A stretch of DNA of 64,000 nucleotides, from NCBI GenBank assembly GCA_947311845.1, contig CAMZMU010000096.1:15033655-15097654 (forward strand), written 5' to 3'. Position 1 is the stretch's first letter. Each line of letters begins with the position of its first letter. Source of the DNA: Poa pratensis. Taxonomy: Eukaryota; Streptophyta; Magnoliopsida; Poales; Poaceae. Of this stretch, positions 49,001 through 59,612 are shown piece by piece. The notes beneath the pieces are model-generated. The model was not told the DNA's origin. It saw only the letters and a program-made list of their open reading frames with translations, and did not search any database. A program made the position numbers and the translations under genes.

Positions 49001-49371
49001 ATTTGCGCGCCGAATAACATCTGCACAAAGGATTTGGTGGACCTGCTGAAGAAGATGTACCCAAAGTACAGCTATGTGAACAAGTAGGTTTCCTCACGCC
49101 CACCCTGTCGTCAGAACCTGAAGTGCACACTGATCACTCTGTTCTCTACACGGTCTGAAGAAAACCCTTCTGCTTTTGCAGCATTGTCGACGTGGATCGC
49201 AAAGCGCCGATAACGTCGCAGAAGCTGAGAGATCTGGGCTGGGAGCCGCGGAAGCTCGAAGAGACGCTGATGGACAGCGTGGAGTGCTACGAGAAGGCGG
49301 GCCTTATGCAGGATTCAGCTGGGCGTCCTTGCCGGCTTCCCCATCTCTTCCGTCTGGCTGGTGATCAGTGA
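46082..49371 (+). CDS. Cinnamoyl-CoA reductase-like (SDR108E) gene, copy 1, six exons
   Basis: Exons 46082-46196, 46435-46604, 47060-47245, 47606-47768, 48894-49083, 49182-49371; 1014 nt, 337 aa, all phases join. An NADPH-dependent extended short-chain dehydrogenase, presumably cytosolic. Nucleotide-binding loop [10 protein letters not shown] (10-19); RDPCDPK (36-42), the R(X)5K motif tied to NADP preference in CCRs; HLATPVPED; catalytic-type Ser near 125-126 (ILSST); Tyr160 and Lys164 in DWYSVAK. True lignin CCRs have NWYCYGK at that place, so a CoA-thioester substrate is not assured; a CCR-like reductase of another aldehyde or ketone is equally possible. Intron 2 has a GC donor (GAG|GCAGGT). 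Introns 3 and 4 contain Stowaway MITEs. Paralogue of copies 2 and 3 downstream. No damage seen. Confidence 0.9.
47259..47397. mobile_element. Stowaway MITE in intron 3 of CCR-like copy 1
   Basis: CTACCTCCGTTCCTAAATAT...TTGGAACGGAGTGAG, with TA on both sides. It does not touch the splice sites. Confidence 0.8.
47871..48038. mobile_element. Stowaway MITE in intron 4 of CCR-like copy 1
   Basis: CACCCTCCGTTTTTTAATAT...ATATTAAAAAACAGAGGGAG. Imperfect inverted ends with internal ACACTAAAA / CTAAAACGTGTCTAGATG. The rest of the 1125-bp intron is unremarkable. Confidence 0.75.
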
Positions 49372-51382
49372 ACAAACCGTGGGTGGCCGTGCTGCGTTTT
49401 CATGATGTAACTGTTGTAAGATGTGGTGTCACCGTGCGGAGTATCGCAACATCAAGGGACCAGTTCTTGACTTATGAGCTCTTTCTTCCATGCATCCATA
49501 GACAGCAGCTCCTCCTTTTTTTTAGTGCAACATCACCTCCTCCCATGCTTATATCGTCTACGTTCAGTGTGGTGTGTGTTGTTTGTGGGCTATGATGAGC
49601 CTATCGAACGTTGTATGGGCACCCGTTTACGAATACCAGGTGGCTCATCGCTTTTTTTTTTGGAAAAGGGAAGTTCAAAAAGCTATGCAATGTGAAATCT
49701 CCTCGTGCATCAAAAGAGCAACGTCTATGGACTATGGAGCAAGCTATCGTTTTTCACCTTCAGGGCTCTGTCCACGAGACAAATCAGCCACAAAGACTTT
49801 GTTTGTGAGTGCACACGTCTAGTGTTAGATCTGCACGATGCAGTATAGCTCACTGCCGATCGAGTCATCACGAATCTGCTTGGAAACTCTGATAAGATGA
49901 CCTGTGATGCGAGAGAGTTTTTCATTAGTGTACTCAATTGGTCTTTGCCTGTCCTACTCTGACCGATATAATCAACTAGAAAACATGCCCGTGCCTTGCA
50001 ACGGCAGAGAAAAATCTGCATTGCGGAGGCAGATAAAATATGTTCTAGTTGGCACACTCACGGCATGTCGTGGAAACCAACCAGGTTCAACGCTTCGGCC
50101 GCCAATGAGGAGTTGAGGCGGTCATTCGATCATCTTCTCATTGTTACGGGTGATGTTGAGGCATTCACCGATAAATTCAAACGAAATTCGACAGAAGTCG
50201 ACATGGGGTTGGGGGAGATGGCGATGTATGAAAAAAGAAGGAAGCATCTTCCTCACTCCCACCCGCTATAATTCATGTGTATTTTATATATTTTCTAGTA
50301 GTGTGAATATAATCTAGCAGTCAACCAATACCAAACAAAACATATTATCTTACCTGCACGAGATAATCTGAACACTTTTTCATTATGGAAAATGTTGTAA
50401 AGAACATGGTGATCGTCGTGCAGAAGAAAACTATGCTAATAAAATACCTAAACCTATAAAACAGAATTAATTGGATGTCTTCTGGTTGAACCCACGTGAC
50501 AAAGCACGGAGAATAGATTAGGGGTTTAGAAACCGATAAAGAAATTCTACGTTCATGCATTGCATAAGCTACAGCTTGACTGCAGTTTGCAAACCTTACT
50601 CTGAATTCCATATGGTACATGACCCATAGAAAATAAAGAAGTAGAATCTGGAGAAGTTCAGGTATTCCCATGCTTCGAGTCCCCTACCGGTAGGACACAT
50701 CAGGGCTCTCGCCGCCACGAGCATCAAGGACGGCGCAGGGTGCCACGAGAAGGCTAGCAAGGAGGAATTAAGCGAGTAAATTGCAAAAAAAAAAAAAAAA
50801 ATCAAAATTTTCAGTTTTTTGCAAGAGATTTTACATGTTTGTGGGATACAGTATGGCAACATGCAAGATTTGTTTCAATTTTTTTAAACTTCTAAATATG
50901 CATAACACTATTCTAAATTACTCCCCTACACGGTGTGTCGTTTGTGACTTGTTTTAGCCTCTTTATTATTTTTACACACGGAGTGGGGCAAACTTGTTTT
51001 GCGGATGAGTGGGCAATCCTTGTCAGGTGCGGTGCGGTGTGTTGCTGTGCAGTGTGCGGAGCAGCTTGTGGCAAGCGGCTCGCGAGAGAAACTCTAGGCC
51101 TTTCGTGCCTCTTGAAACATAGAAACCATTCATCAATAAACCCCAGTATAGACTGGTATGATTCAATGCACATTTTGTTCATTCGGATTTGATTGCGTCA
51201 TAGCTCTATAGTTGTAATTTGGTTTTAGAACCGGTACATGCCTAGGGGCCCACTTGTCCTGTGAGAAAACGATCGCGAAAGCTCTCCTCTCCCGGTCTCT
51301 CGCCCTGGCCTGAAGTCTGAACTCTCGGCAGCCCTCTTTTCCTTTCTACCCCCGTCCCAATTCCCAAACAAAACAACCGGAT
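49372..51382. other. Intergenic region between CCR-like copies 1 and 2
   Basis: 3' UTR of copy 1, then AT-rich sequence with no gene recognised. Short frames have no domain. An A17 tract is at about 50785-50801. A block near 51050-51100 (GCAGCTTGTGGCAAGCGGCTCG) matches the upstream region of copy 3 near 54460. Confidence 0.6.
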
Positions 51383-51795
51383 ATGGCTACGCCACCCCCG
51401 CCGCCGCGCGTGTGCGTCACCGGAGCCGGCGGTTCATAGGCTCATGGCTCCTCAAGCTGCTCCTCTCCCGCGACTACGCCGTGCACGCCACCGTCCGCCA
51501 CCCACGTACGTATGCAGCCACAACTAAGCGGCCGGCGTCTGACGGCACAGCTGCATGCATGGTCACTTCCTTCTCATCAGTTTCTGCACTTTGTTCATCC
51601 TGTCGGTGCATGCTTTCTCTTGCAGGTGATGCGAAGGTCGCGTGCCTGACGCAGCTGGACGGAGCCCCGGCGAACCTGCGGCTCTTCAGGGCGGACATGC
51701 TCGACTACGACACGGTGACGGCGGCGTTCGCCGGCTGCGTGGGCGTCTTCCATGTCGCCACTCCCGTGCCCGAACAAGAGATGGTTGATCCACAG
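51383..51795 (+). pseudogene. Cinnamoyl-CoA reductase-like gene, copy 2, truncated (exons 1-2)
   Basis: Exon 1 51383-51505 and exon 2 51626-51795 align with copies 1 and 3, splice phases included. In the dinucleotide loop one G is missing: copies 1 and 3 read GGCGGGTTCAT, this copy GGCGGTTCAT (around 51429-51433), which shifts the frame into TAG. Exon 2 codes for an otherwise good segment ([29 protein letters not shown]) and ends at CAG|GCAAGT, the GC donor. Exons 3-6, including the Tyr/Lys catalytic part, are absent; the intron runs into a PIF/Harbinger remnant. Not functional. Confidence 0.88.
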
Positions 51796-52210
51796 GCAAG
51801 TGCATGCATACTAGCTTGAGGCTAAATATATGACTAGAGTGAAGTCAGAGGCTCAGAGCTTAGTTAACTGTAAATTTGTAGCTATTTAAAAGAGTAATTT
51901 ATGGGACTAGTAAATTAGTTTCTTAGGATTGAGGAACTGCAAAAGAAGAAGAGTGTGATTTGGATGAGCTCGGAATTGAGTTATGAGTGCTACTTGTCAC
52001 ATATGTCAAGATGCATTTCTTCTCAAATCTGTTTCTAATAGAAAAATATGACTGCAATATTTGAAATTGCTCAGCAAGTATGGTATCTAAGTATCACACC
52101 GGACATGAAACCAAAAAAAAAAAGAGAGAGAGAGCCTGTAATTCCACTTGCTATGCTTCCTTTTTTATACTTAAACTGAAGATAATCTGTTCTGCCATTG
52201 TGAACCGGCC

Positions 52211-53067
52211 TCACAAATGTTTGCCACTTAGGTAGATGCCATCCGCAATGTAGTAGTCATAATTGTATGTATGGCCGTTTACTATAAACTCCAACGGTGG
52301 AATTTCACCCATTGCAATCCTTGTCATGAGTGGTGACCGCTGAAGAATATTGATGACATTGCAAGATCCAATCATTCCAAAAAAAACATGCCAAATCCAA
52401 GTCTCATAATCGGCCACGGCTTGAAAGATTATAGTGTAATCCTTCTTGTAGCCTTGGAATTGTCAATGCTATGGCGCGGGACAATTCTTTCAACTCCAGT
52501 GCATGCAATCAAGCCAAGCATCTGGAACCCCCGAGCCTTGTTGAATACCAAAAGCCTAGCCGTGTCTTCAACATTGGGAGCTCTCAAATACTCCGGACCA
52601 AACACTTGCACAATTCCAACTGCAAAGCGCTTGACACGCATGATGACTTGACTCTCACCCATTGCCAAGTGGTCATCAACTAGATCCGCCGGAATACCGT
52701 ATGCCAACATACGCAAAGCGGCGGTCACCTTTTTGAAGGTGCTATGCCCAAGTTCTCCGGCAGCATTCCTCCGTTGCTGAAAAAACTGATCATGCTTCGC
52801 CAAAGACTCCGCGATGTGCTTGAACAAGTTGATGCTCATCATAAAACGACGTCGAAAGTAGCGCTCGGGGTATGTGGGCGTCTCCCCAAAATAATTCTGC
52901 ATCAACTTGTTGTGAGCTTCGATCCTTTCCCTCCACAACTTCTGTCCACCGAAAATTGAACCTTCGTGCTTCGGCTTCTTATTCACGTGGATAGCCAAGA
53001 CCAATGCTATGTTCTCCTCTTCCTCAAGGTCCCATTCTTCATCGGAAAAATCATAGGACGAACTCAT
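52211..53067 (-). pseudogene. PIF/Harbinger (ALP1-like, DDE_Tnp_4) transposase, broken
   Basis: The first frame (53067-52429, 212 aa) has an acidic N-terminus, then YPERYFRRRFMMSINLFKHI, QRRNAAGELGHSTFKKVTAAL and YLRAPNVEDTARLLVFNKARG, the usual N-terminal helix-turn-helix and linker region. At MLGLI, where the family has SIDCMHW with the first catalytic Asp, about two bases are missing near 52505, so the frame changes and the Asp is lost. Matching sequence then runs in another frame with three stops (..KNCPA.., GYKKDYTII) into ADYETWIWHVFFGMIGSCND-like residues at 52417, and ends after YYIADGIYLSG at 52211. The rest of the catalytic domain is gone. Dead copy. Confidence 0.8.
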
Positions 53068-53397
53068 CTACAAATATAAAATTTAAACTAATTGAAACTA
53101 CCAAAAACACCCACAAAATTAACTCACAAATAAAAAATTAAGAGGGAAAATTTTAATACCTTGCAAAGATTTTGTCAAACACCTTGCGGGCGCCGACTTG
53201 CGAAGGCCACCGAGAGCTGGTCGTCGGACGAATCCGGGCACTAGAGGCAGCGGCGACGAGCTGAGGAAGGTGAGCCGGAGCCGAGGGAGCTAGGGAAGCA
53301 GCGGCGGCAGTGGGAGAAGAGGCGGCGGCGGCCGATTCATCGCGGCCACGGCTCTCCGACGGTCATGGGAGCGGCGGCGCGCTGGGGAAGCGGTGGG

Positions 53398-53976
53398 CAT
53401 TGGCGGACCTAGAGGGTGGGCCGGGTGGGCCACGGCCCACCCAGAATTTTTGAAAATTCTTTGACTACCCATGGTATTTGACTACTGCTACTGCTTCCGG
53501 TCATTCATGCCGGCCAATTACCCACGCAGGCCGTTACTGCCCAAGTTCTTGGTGGCGCAGGCGCAGAGAGCAGGAGTAGACAAGCAACGCTAGCTTGCTG
53601 CAGTATGCCAGCCCCTAGCTAGCTAGTACCATTCGTTTCTATTTTTTTTATACTTCCAACTTTAAGCAAAACGGGAGAAGGTGTTTGTGCCCTACACCCC
53701 AAACCGAACAGCAAAAGGAAATTAAGTATTTTTTTGTTAGTGATATTTCAACTATGTATTGGTCCTGCACAATTTCCGTATATAAAAGGATGTCTCAACT
53801 TTTACTAAATGTGCATATATCTACATACTAAAACATGTCTAGATATATGCAAATTTGGACAAAGTTGAGACATGTTTTATGTACAGACTGAGTGTTACTT
53901 TGCAAAAAAAAATCCGCGATGCGAATTTTTTGTTACAGTGTGCCCACCCTTCAATTTTTTTCTGGGTCCGCCACTG
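53398..53976. mobile_element. Non-autonomous hAT element, 579 bp
   Basis: CATTGGCGGACCTAGAG at the left, CTGGGTCCGCCACTG at the right (inverse CAGTGGCGGACCCAG); perfect 8-bp duplications GCGGTGGG at 53390-53397 and 53977-53984. It contains an internal Stowaway-like remnant (about 53778-53895, inverted GTCTCAAC / GTTGAGAC). Confidence 0.88.
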
Positions 53977-54624
53977 GCGGTGGGGGAGCTCGGTCGCACG
54001 AATTTGGAGCGCGGCTGGGTCGCCAGAGGAGGTGGGGGAAAGTGGCAGGCGGCCGCGCGAGCACGAGGAGCTTTCAGATTCTGCGGTTGGTGGATCTCGC
54101 GCGTTTTCCCTTTTCCAGCGCGCTGGAGCGGATACACAAAAGACGTAACGCGCGGGCCTCCAACGCGCTGGATTGGTTTTAACGCGCGCAGAATTATCCA
54201 GTGCCCGCTGGATCGTGATTTTTGGCCTCCGGGGCGCTATAATAGCAGTTTTTTTCAGCGCGCGTGTAGGAGATGCTCTTATCCGTGGTTCTCTGCCTCC
54301 TGCGGCTGTCAAAGAGGCTTGCAGAGACGAGGGTAGACGGCGGGGACCGGCCTACGGTGGCCAGGGTTTCTAGTAGCCCCTCCCGGCCGTGTGTACCTAT
54401 CGATCCGTGGAAGAAGACTCAGGATTTTGTCGTTCATACTCCATTAGTGCGGTGTCTCAGAGCCGCTTGTGGCAAGCAGAGCGAGAGGGACTCTACAATA
54501 GCGGGGGCCATGTGATAAATGGATAACGAAACTGACTTTTCCACGTGAGCAAGTCTTCCGAATTGAACTCTCATAAGCTCTGTTCCCCTCTCTACCACCG
54601 TCCTCCCACGCAGAACAACCGGAG

Positions 54625-57600
54625 ATGGCAACGTCGTCGTCGCCGCCGCCGCTCGTGTGCGTCACCGGAGGCGGCGGGTTCATAGGGTCGTGGCTCGTCA
54701 AGGTGCTCCTCTCCCGGGGCTACGCCGTCCACGCCACCGTCCGCGACCCAAGTACGTAACTCCTGCACTGAAGACATGGATGCATATGCTCAGTTCCTGC
54801 TAGCTTAACAAATTCTGCATTTTGTTCATCTTGCAGGTGATGCGAAGAATGCGTTCCTGATGCAGCTGGACGGAGCTCCGGCGAACCTGCAGTTGATCAA
54901 GGCAGACATGCTTGACTATGACTCGGTGGCGGCCGCGTTCACCGGCTGCCAGGGCGTCTTCCATGTCGCCACTCCGGTGCCCGAACACAAGATCGTTGAT
55001 CCACAGGCAAGTGCATACTTTTGAATTAGATCACTAGAGCGAGCGATGTGAGAGCCAGTTAATCGTAACTATTTTAATTTTTTTTTACATGAGTTAATCG
55101 TAACTATTGCAAAGAGAAATTTATGCGGGTACCAAACAGATCTGCAATACGGTTTAGCTCCGAAGAAGTGCAAAAGGAGAAGTTTGTGTTTTGGTCATTT
55201 TGATGAGATCAATTTTGGTCTACGAATTTTAGAATATGGACAGTTTTACTATCCTATGCGTGTGGCCTAAATCCATTACTACTCAGAAACTACTCGCCTA
55301 ACTAAAATTAGTGAAAGGCACACGTACAGAGGGTAGAACTAGATGCTAAGAGGCATATTATAGACACACGATCTAAACTAGGACATAAATTCGCTCCTAA
55401 GCTACTGTAGCTGATAGTCAAAAGCACAAAACCATGACACTGTCAGCTAGTAAACGAGAGCAGGTGAGCAACACATGCATACAGCATTGAACCTTTTATC
55501 TTTTCAAAACCATATCATTCTAACACATCCATAATTCCATATAGACAAAAAACGATTGCAACCCCCACAAAAATAAGCAAGCGAAGAGACTCGTCGACCC
55601 CTGTATTGAAACAGCAAATATGGCATGTAACGAGAGGACGAGAGCTCACCAGCTTACCAGATGATACTCGGTCCGCACGCACGCGTACCCCTTCGCACGT
55701 TTCTGCTCAGAGACGAGCGATTAGGGCTTCCTGCCTCCCGTCGGTACCGCCAGCGATCTGCCTTGTCTCCCATGGCCTTTAGACCATGGAGGCAGGGTGG
55801 ATCCTGGTCTTTGCCAGTGGGAGGGCTCCGTTTTTAGATGTTTTCTTGTGTTTCGTTAGGTTTTGTGTCCAATTTAGGAAGATGAGGCGGCAGCTCCCTG
55901 ATGGTGGAATAAGGTCCTCCCCACCTAGCCCCCATTCTGGCAGTGCATCTAGCATCGCCGGACATCGTGTGGAGTTGTGTCTCCGGCGGATCTCGCGGGA
56001 TTCGGTCGGTGTTTATCTTCGGCGGATCTGTTTGGATATGATCTTCGCGTCTATGTTCGTGTGTCTATAGGTTGGATTCTTTTGATCTACCTTCTCTTCA
56101 TCGGAGACGGTTGCTGATCCTATGGGACCTTAGAACGATGACTTCCCCACTGTATATTACAATAAGGTTTGCTCGAGTCCGGTGTGGGAGGGGCGATGAC
56201 AGCGGCGAGCCTTCGGCTCGCTCCAGTGCTTGTAGTCGTCGCTAGGTGGTCTACGGATCTGGTTGTAATTTTTATTACTCCTTGTATTCTTTGTACTGTC
56301 TTGAAAGTTGATGAATATATTGGAAGTTTCTCGCAAAAAAAAAAAAGGTTACCGCTAGATGAGCTGCATGCCACATAGTACACGCATACCATTCCGCAAT
56401 CCAAAATAAATGTTGAATAATATCTTGTTCAAGATATAAGCTATAATGGGTATTTCCTTCTAGTATTGTTTCATTATATTTTCTTTAGTAAGGATAACCA
56501 TGTGACGAAAAAAGGCAAAGGGGAAACTTTCATTTACATGTGGTGTACCTTAATCTCTTATATCAGAATCGAGCTCGTGAATTGCTCAAGGCCGAGTCAC
56601 TGATGTCAATATGCATTTCTTCGTAATTGGAGCTGTTTTTTTAATTAAAAAATGGATGATTTTGGTTGGGTCTCATGTCCTGTGTGATACTGTGATATTT
56701 GGATATGATGTTTTTTAGTATAATTAAGACACTCGCATGTAATTTTAATAGTTGACCTTCTATACATTTTTGTTTCGATGATAGCCTTGACCGTTCTGCT
56801 TGCAAAATTGTGCAGAAAGAGATGATAAAACCTGCTGTCAAGGGTACCACGAATGTACTCAAGGCTTGCTTAGAGACAAAAGTTCATAAACTCATTCTGG
56901 TCTCATCCCTCACTGCTTCTTTATTCAACCCGGACTGGCCTCAAGATAAAATCATAGACGAGAGCTGCTGGTCAGACAAAGAGTTCTGCAAGGAGAATGA
57001 GGTCAGCAAGCAGTTATTGTTGATCCATATAGTTGCTTGTGTTGGCAGCTTCATTTACTAAGGGCCACGGAACATTCATAGCACCTACTCCCTCGGTTCC
57101 AAATTAATTAACTTCTGATTGCTCACATGTCGATGTATCTAGCCATGTTAAAAGTATAGATACGTCTACATTTGGATAAATGGAATTCCGTTCAAAATTA
57201 ATTGACTTCTGATTGCCCACATGTGGATGTATCTAGACATGTTACAAGTATAGATACGTCCACATTTGGATAAATAGAAGTTAATTAATTTGGAACGGAG
57301 GTAGTATTTGTTTGTGTTGGCAGAACTGGTATTCTCTGGCCAAGACCGAAGCTGAAGAGATGGCCCTAGAATTTGGAGAGACGAACGGTTTGCATGTCAC
57401 AACATTTTGCCCCGCTGTGGTTTTTGGACCTCTGCTGCAGCATGTGGCTGTCAATACCACCAGCAAAGTCCTCATGTACATCATAAAAGGTCCTCATCTG
57501 CAGCATCAATTTTTTTCCCCGCAAAAAAAAACATATATATTTCTTCTCATCTATTACAAAGATATATATTAACTTTGTACAACTAATGCACCTTACAGTT

Positions 57601-58194
57601 AGGACTATTGAACAAGAGCCTACTGTTTTTGTTTCCGTTGTGGCTGTTGTTGAAGTATATATATAGCAGAATTAAGTTCAGAAAATGGCCTTTGCAATTC
57701 CCTTATATGTATGTCTTGTTGCAGGAGGTCCAGACATGGTGAGCAGCAAGTTCTATCCCATAGTAGACGTCCGGGATGTCGCCGAGGCCTTGCTCTTGTT
57801 GTACGACAAGGCCAGGCCATCCGAGAGATACATATGCTCATTGGACCACATTGACCTAAAGGATTTAGTGGGGATTATGAAGACCATGTTCCCTAATTAT
57901 AGTTATGCAGACAAGTAAAGTGTCTCTGCCATGTCATACCTTGCTTATTTTATTTTTCAGGAAGGATTCAAACCCACTTATTTTGGTGTTCGTAGGATTG
58001 TTGATGTGGATTATAACGCTGCAGTTACTTCAGATAAGCTCAAGAATCTTGGCTGGAAGCCAAGGAAGCTGGAGGAGACGCTCGCAGAAAGCATCGAGTC
58101 GTACGAAAAAGCAGGTCTTCTACAGGTTTCAGATGGCGAACCTTTCCGACTTCCCATCTTCTTCCGTGCTCCGCCTGTCTACGAACGGGAATGA
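54625..58194 (+). CDS. Cinnamoyl-CoA reductase-like (SDR108E) gene, copy 3, six exons
   Basis: Exons 54625-54751, 54837-55006, 56816-57001, 57324-57489, 57725-57914, 57996-58194; 1038 nt, 345 aa, all phases consistent. The fold and motifs follow copy 1: [10 protein letters not shown] (14-23), RDPSDAK (40-46) as R(X)5[11 protein letters not shown], Ser near 129-130 (LVSS), NWYSLAK with Tyr164 and Lys168. It lacks the NWYCYGK of lignin CCRs. The C-terminus ([20 protein letters not shown]) is typical. Intron 2 has a GC donor (CAG|GCAAGT) and is enlarged to 1.8 kb by a retroposed sequence; intron 3 consists mostly of a Stowaway. Intact and presumably expressed; the upstream 54450-54520 block is shared with copy 2. 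Confidence 0.92.
55700..56347 (+). mobile_element. Retroposed (LINE-like) 3' fragment with A tail in intron 2 of copy 3
   Basis: GC-rich then T-rich sequence ending in TGGAAGTTTCTCGC followed by 12 A (to about 56347), the form of a 3' UTR with a poly-A tail in sense orientation. No coding domain and no clear target duplication were seen, so the left limit is approximate. The short frame at 55786-56070 has no domain. Confidence 0.45.
57088..57304. mobile_element. Stowaway MITE with internal duplication, intron 3 of copy 3
   Basis: CTCCCTCGGTTCCAAATTAA...TTGGAACGGAGGTAG between TA dinucleotides. The interior is doubled (ACTTCTGATTGC.CACATGT.GATGTATCTAG at 57111 and 57206). It ends 19 nt before exon 4, so the acceptor context lies next to it. 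Confidence 0.8.
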
Positions 58195-59026
58195 TAATAT
58201 TTCTGAATTGTTCCTGAATTTTGCTTGAAACTTCACAAAATGTATTTTGTAAAATTAAGATGGGCCAAAATCTCATGTCTCAGCTCATCAGTTGGCCCAT
58301 TCGGGCTGGATGTGTTGGGAATATACTTTATAGGCAATAGTAAAGTTGTTAATATTATATTTACATGTTTATGATTATATTTGTGTTATGTGCTAGAATT
58401 GCTTTAGTTCTGAAATGTGAAATTCAGAGGAAAACATAATTGTATATGTGGAATAACAAATACCAACCAGATCCCTAGTCAGGCATCTGATGTACTTATT
58501 GTTTTATTTTTCTGACCATGGGCAAGATAAGTTTTATGAGAATGTCCACAATAATGAGAGAACATTGTTAGTGTAATATTGGTGCTGGATAGACCCTTAT
58601 GATATACTGGAGATACGGCTCATAATGTATTAATGTTTACTTGCGTCCTTAAACCATGAGACTATCGTAGATCTGTATACTAGATTGTTACTTTGGGTCA
58701 ACAAATGTTACTTCATAACTTGGTAATTGTAAAAGAGACTTTCGGGTACTCCAGAAATTATGTCGTGGTGCTAGATATGTCAATACTGAGATTTATCCCT
58801 CAGGCGATCGAGAGATACACTATGTGCCCTCTCGATATTATGGTGTCCATCATCGTATGGCAAGACATTGACTAAATGTATGTAGGGATACTGTAATATG
58901 GCAACACGTAAAGGAGTAGAAACCGGTAACGAGGATAATGAAGTTTAGTGATCGACTGTTGATCATGGGGATACCTGAGGTTGTGTAACATATGTGAGGC
59001 AAAAGGAATTGTATGCGGTAATACAA
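58195..59026. other. Downstream region of CCR-like copy 3
   Basis: 3' UTR then AT-rich sequence; no gene or repeat recognised before the 79-bp repeats. Confidence 0.5.
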
Positions 59027-59229
59027 GGTTCACTCGATTATGATCTTCGATGATATATGTGAATCGTTATGGATGTTCATATTCCGCTAACGGTTTTTCA
59101 CATGAGGTTCACTCGATTATGATCTTCGATGATATATGTGAATCGTTATGGATGTTCATATTCCGCTAACGGTTTTTCACATGAGGTTCACTCGATTATG
59201 ATCTTCGATGATATATGTGAATCGTTATA
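59027..59229. repeat. 79-bp tandem repeat, 2.6 copies
   Basis: GGTTCACTCGATTATGATCT starts at 59027, 59106 and 59185, exactly 79 bp apart; the copies are essentially identical. The last unit stops at GAATCGTTAT. Confidence 0.95.
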
Positions 59230-59293
59230 AGACGTTTTAGCAAGATTGGTGGGACTATGCTAAAACGTCTTATATTACAAAACACAGGGAGTA
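59226..59293. mobile_element. Stowaway fragment with perfect 17-bp inverted repeat
   Basis: TATAAGACGTTTTAGCA (59226-59242) and its exact inverse TGCTAAAACGTCTTATA (59258-59274) with a 15-nt loop, followed by an ACACAGGGAG end and TA. The left arm of the MITE seems cut by the 79-bp repeats. Confidence 0.65.
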
Positions 59294-59370
59294 CAGCTAT
59301 TTTTTTTAATAATACTTTTTTTTATTAATTTTGATTAATATTACGCAAATCGAAACATTTGCAGAAATAA

Positions 59371-59545
59371 TACGGCCTCGGCTTCGGCTAAGCCGAAAGG
59401 ACCCTATCGGCCTCGGCTGGGCCGATTAGGCTATCGGCCGACGGCTGCATGTGGGAGAGGACCCTATCGGCCACTACTGAGCCGACTGGACCTCTCGGCC
59501 TTGTCGCAGCCGACCAGGCCCAGTCGGCTGCTGCTGGGCCGACTG
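59371..59545. repeat. Cluster of TCGGC / GCCGA motifs
   Basis: About 14 occurrences of TCGGC or its inverse in 175 bp, often paired as short palindromes (TCGGCTAAGCCGA-like, ATCGGCCGA), plus AGGACCCTATCGGCC twice. Subterminal clusters of this sort are bound by transposases in several plant DNA transposons. Confidence 0.55.
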
Positions 59546-59612
59546 CTGCTTGTTTTTTTTTTTTGCTAAAACGGATATTTTGACCATTTTTTTTTCTGCC
59601 GTCACCGCCCGA

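Larger units (their letters stand above)
52200..54278 (-). mobile_element. PIF/Harbinger element, 3'-truncated, with a nested hAT
   Basis: The right terminus (element 5' end on the minus strand) reads GAGCATCTCCTACACGCGCG at 54278, followed outside by TTA, the usual 3-bp target. Transposase lies at 53067-52211; 53070-53390 is leader, and a hAT element occupies 53398-53976. The other terminus is missing: sequence typical of the transposase ends near 52203. Its loss goes with the missing exons 3-6 of the neighbouring CCR-like copy 2. Confidence 0.7.

Noticed and set aside
49474..50271. Overlapping frames after CCR-like copy 1
   Set aside because: Short, mutually overlapping, no motifs; treated as 3' UTR and spacer.
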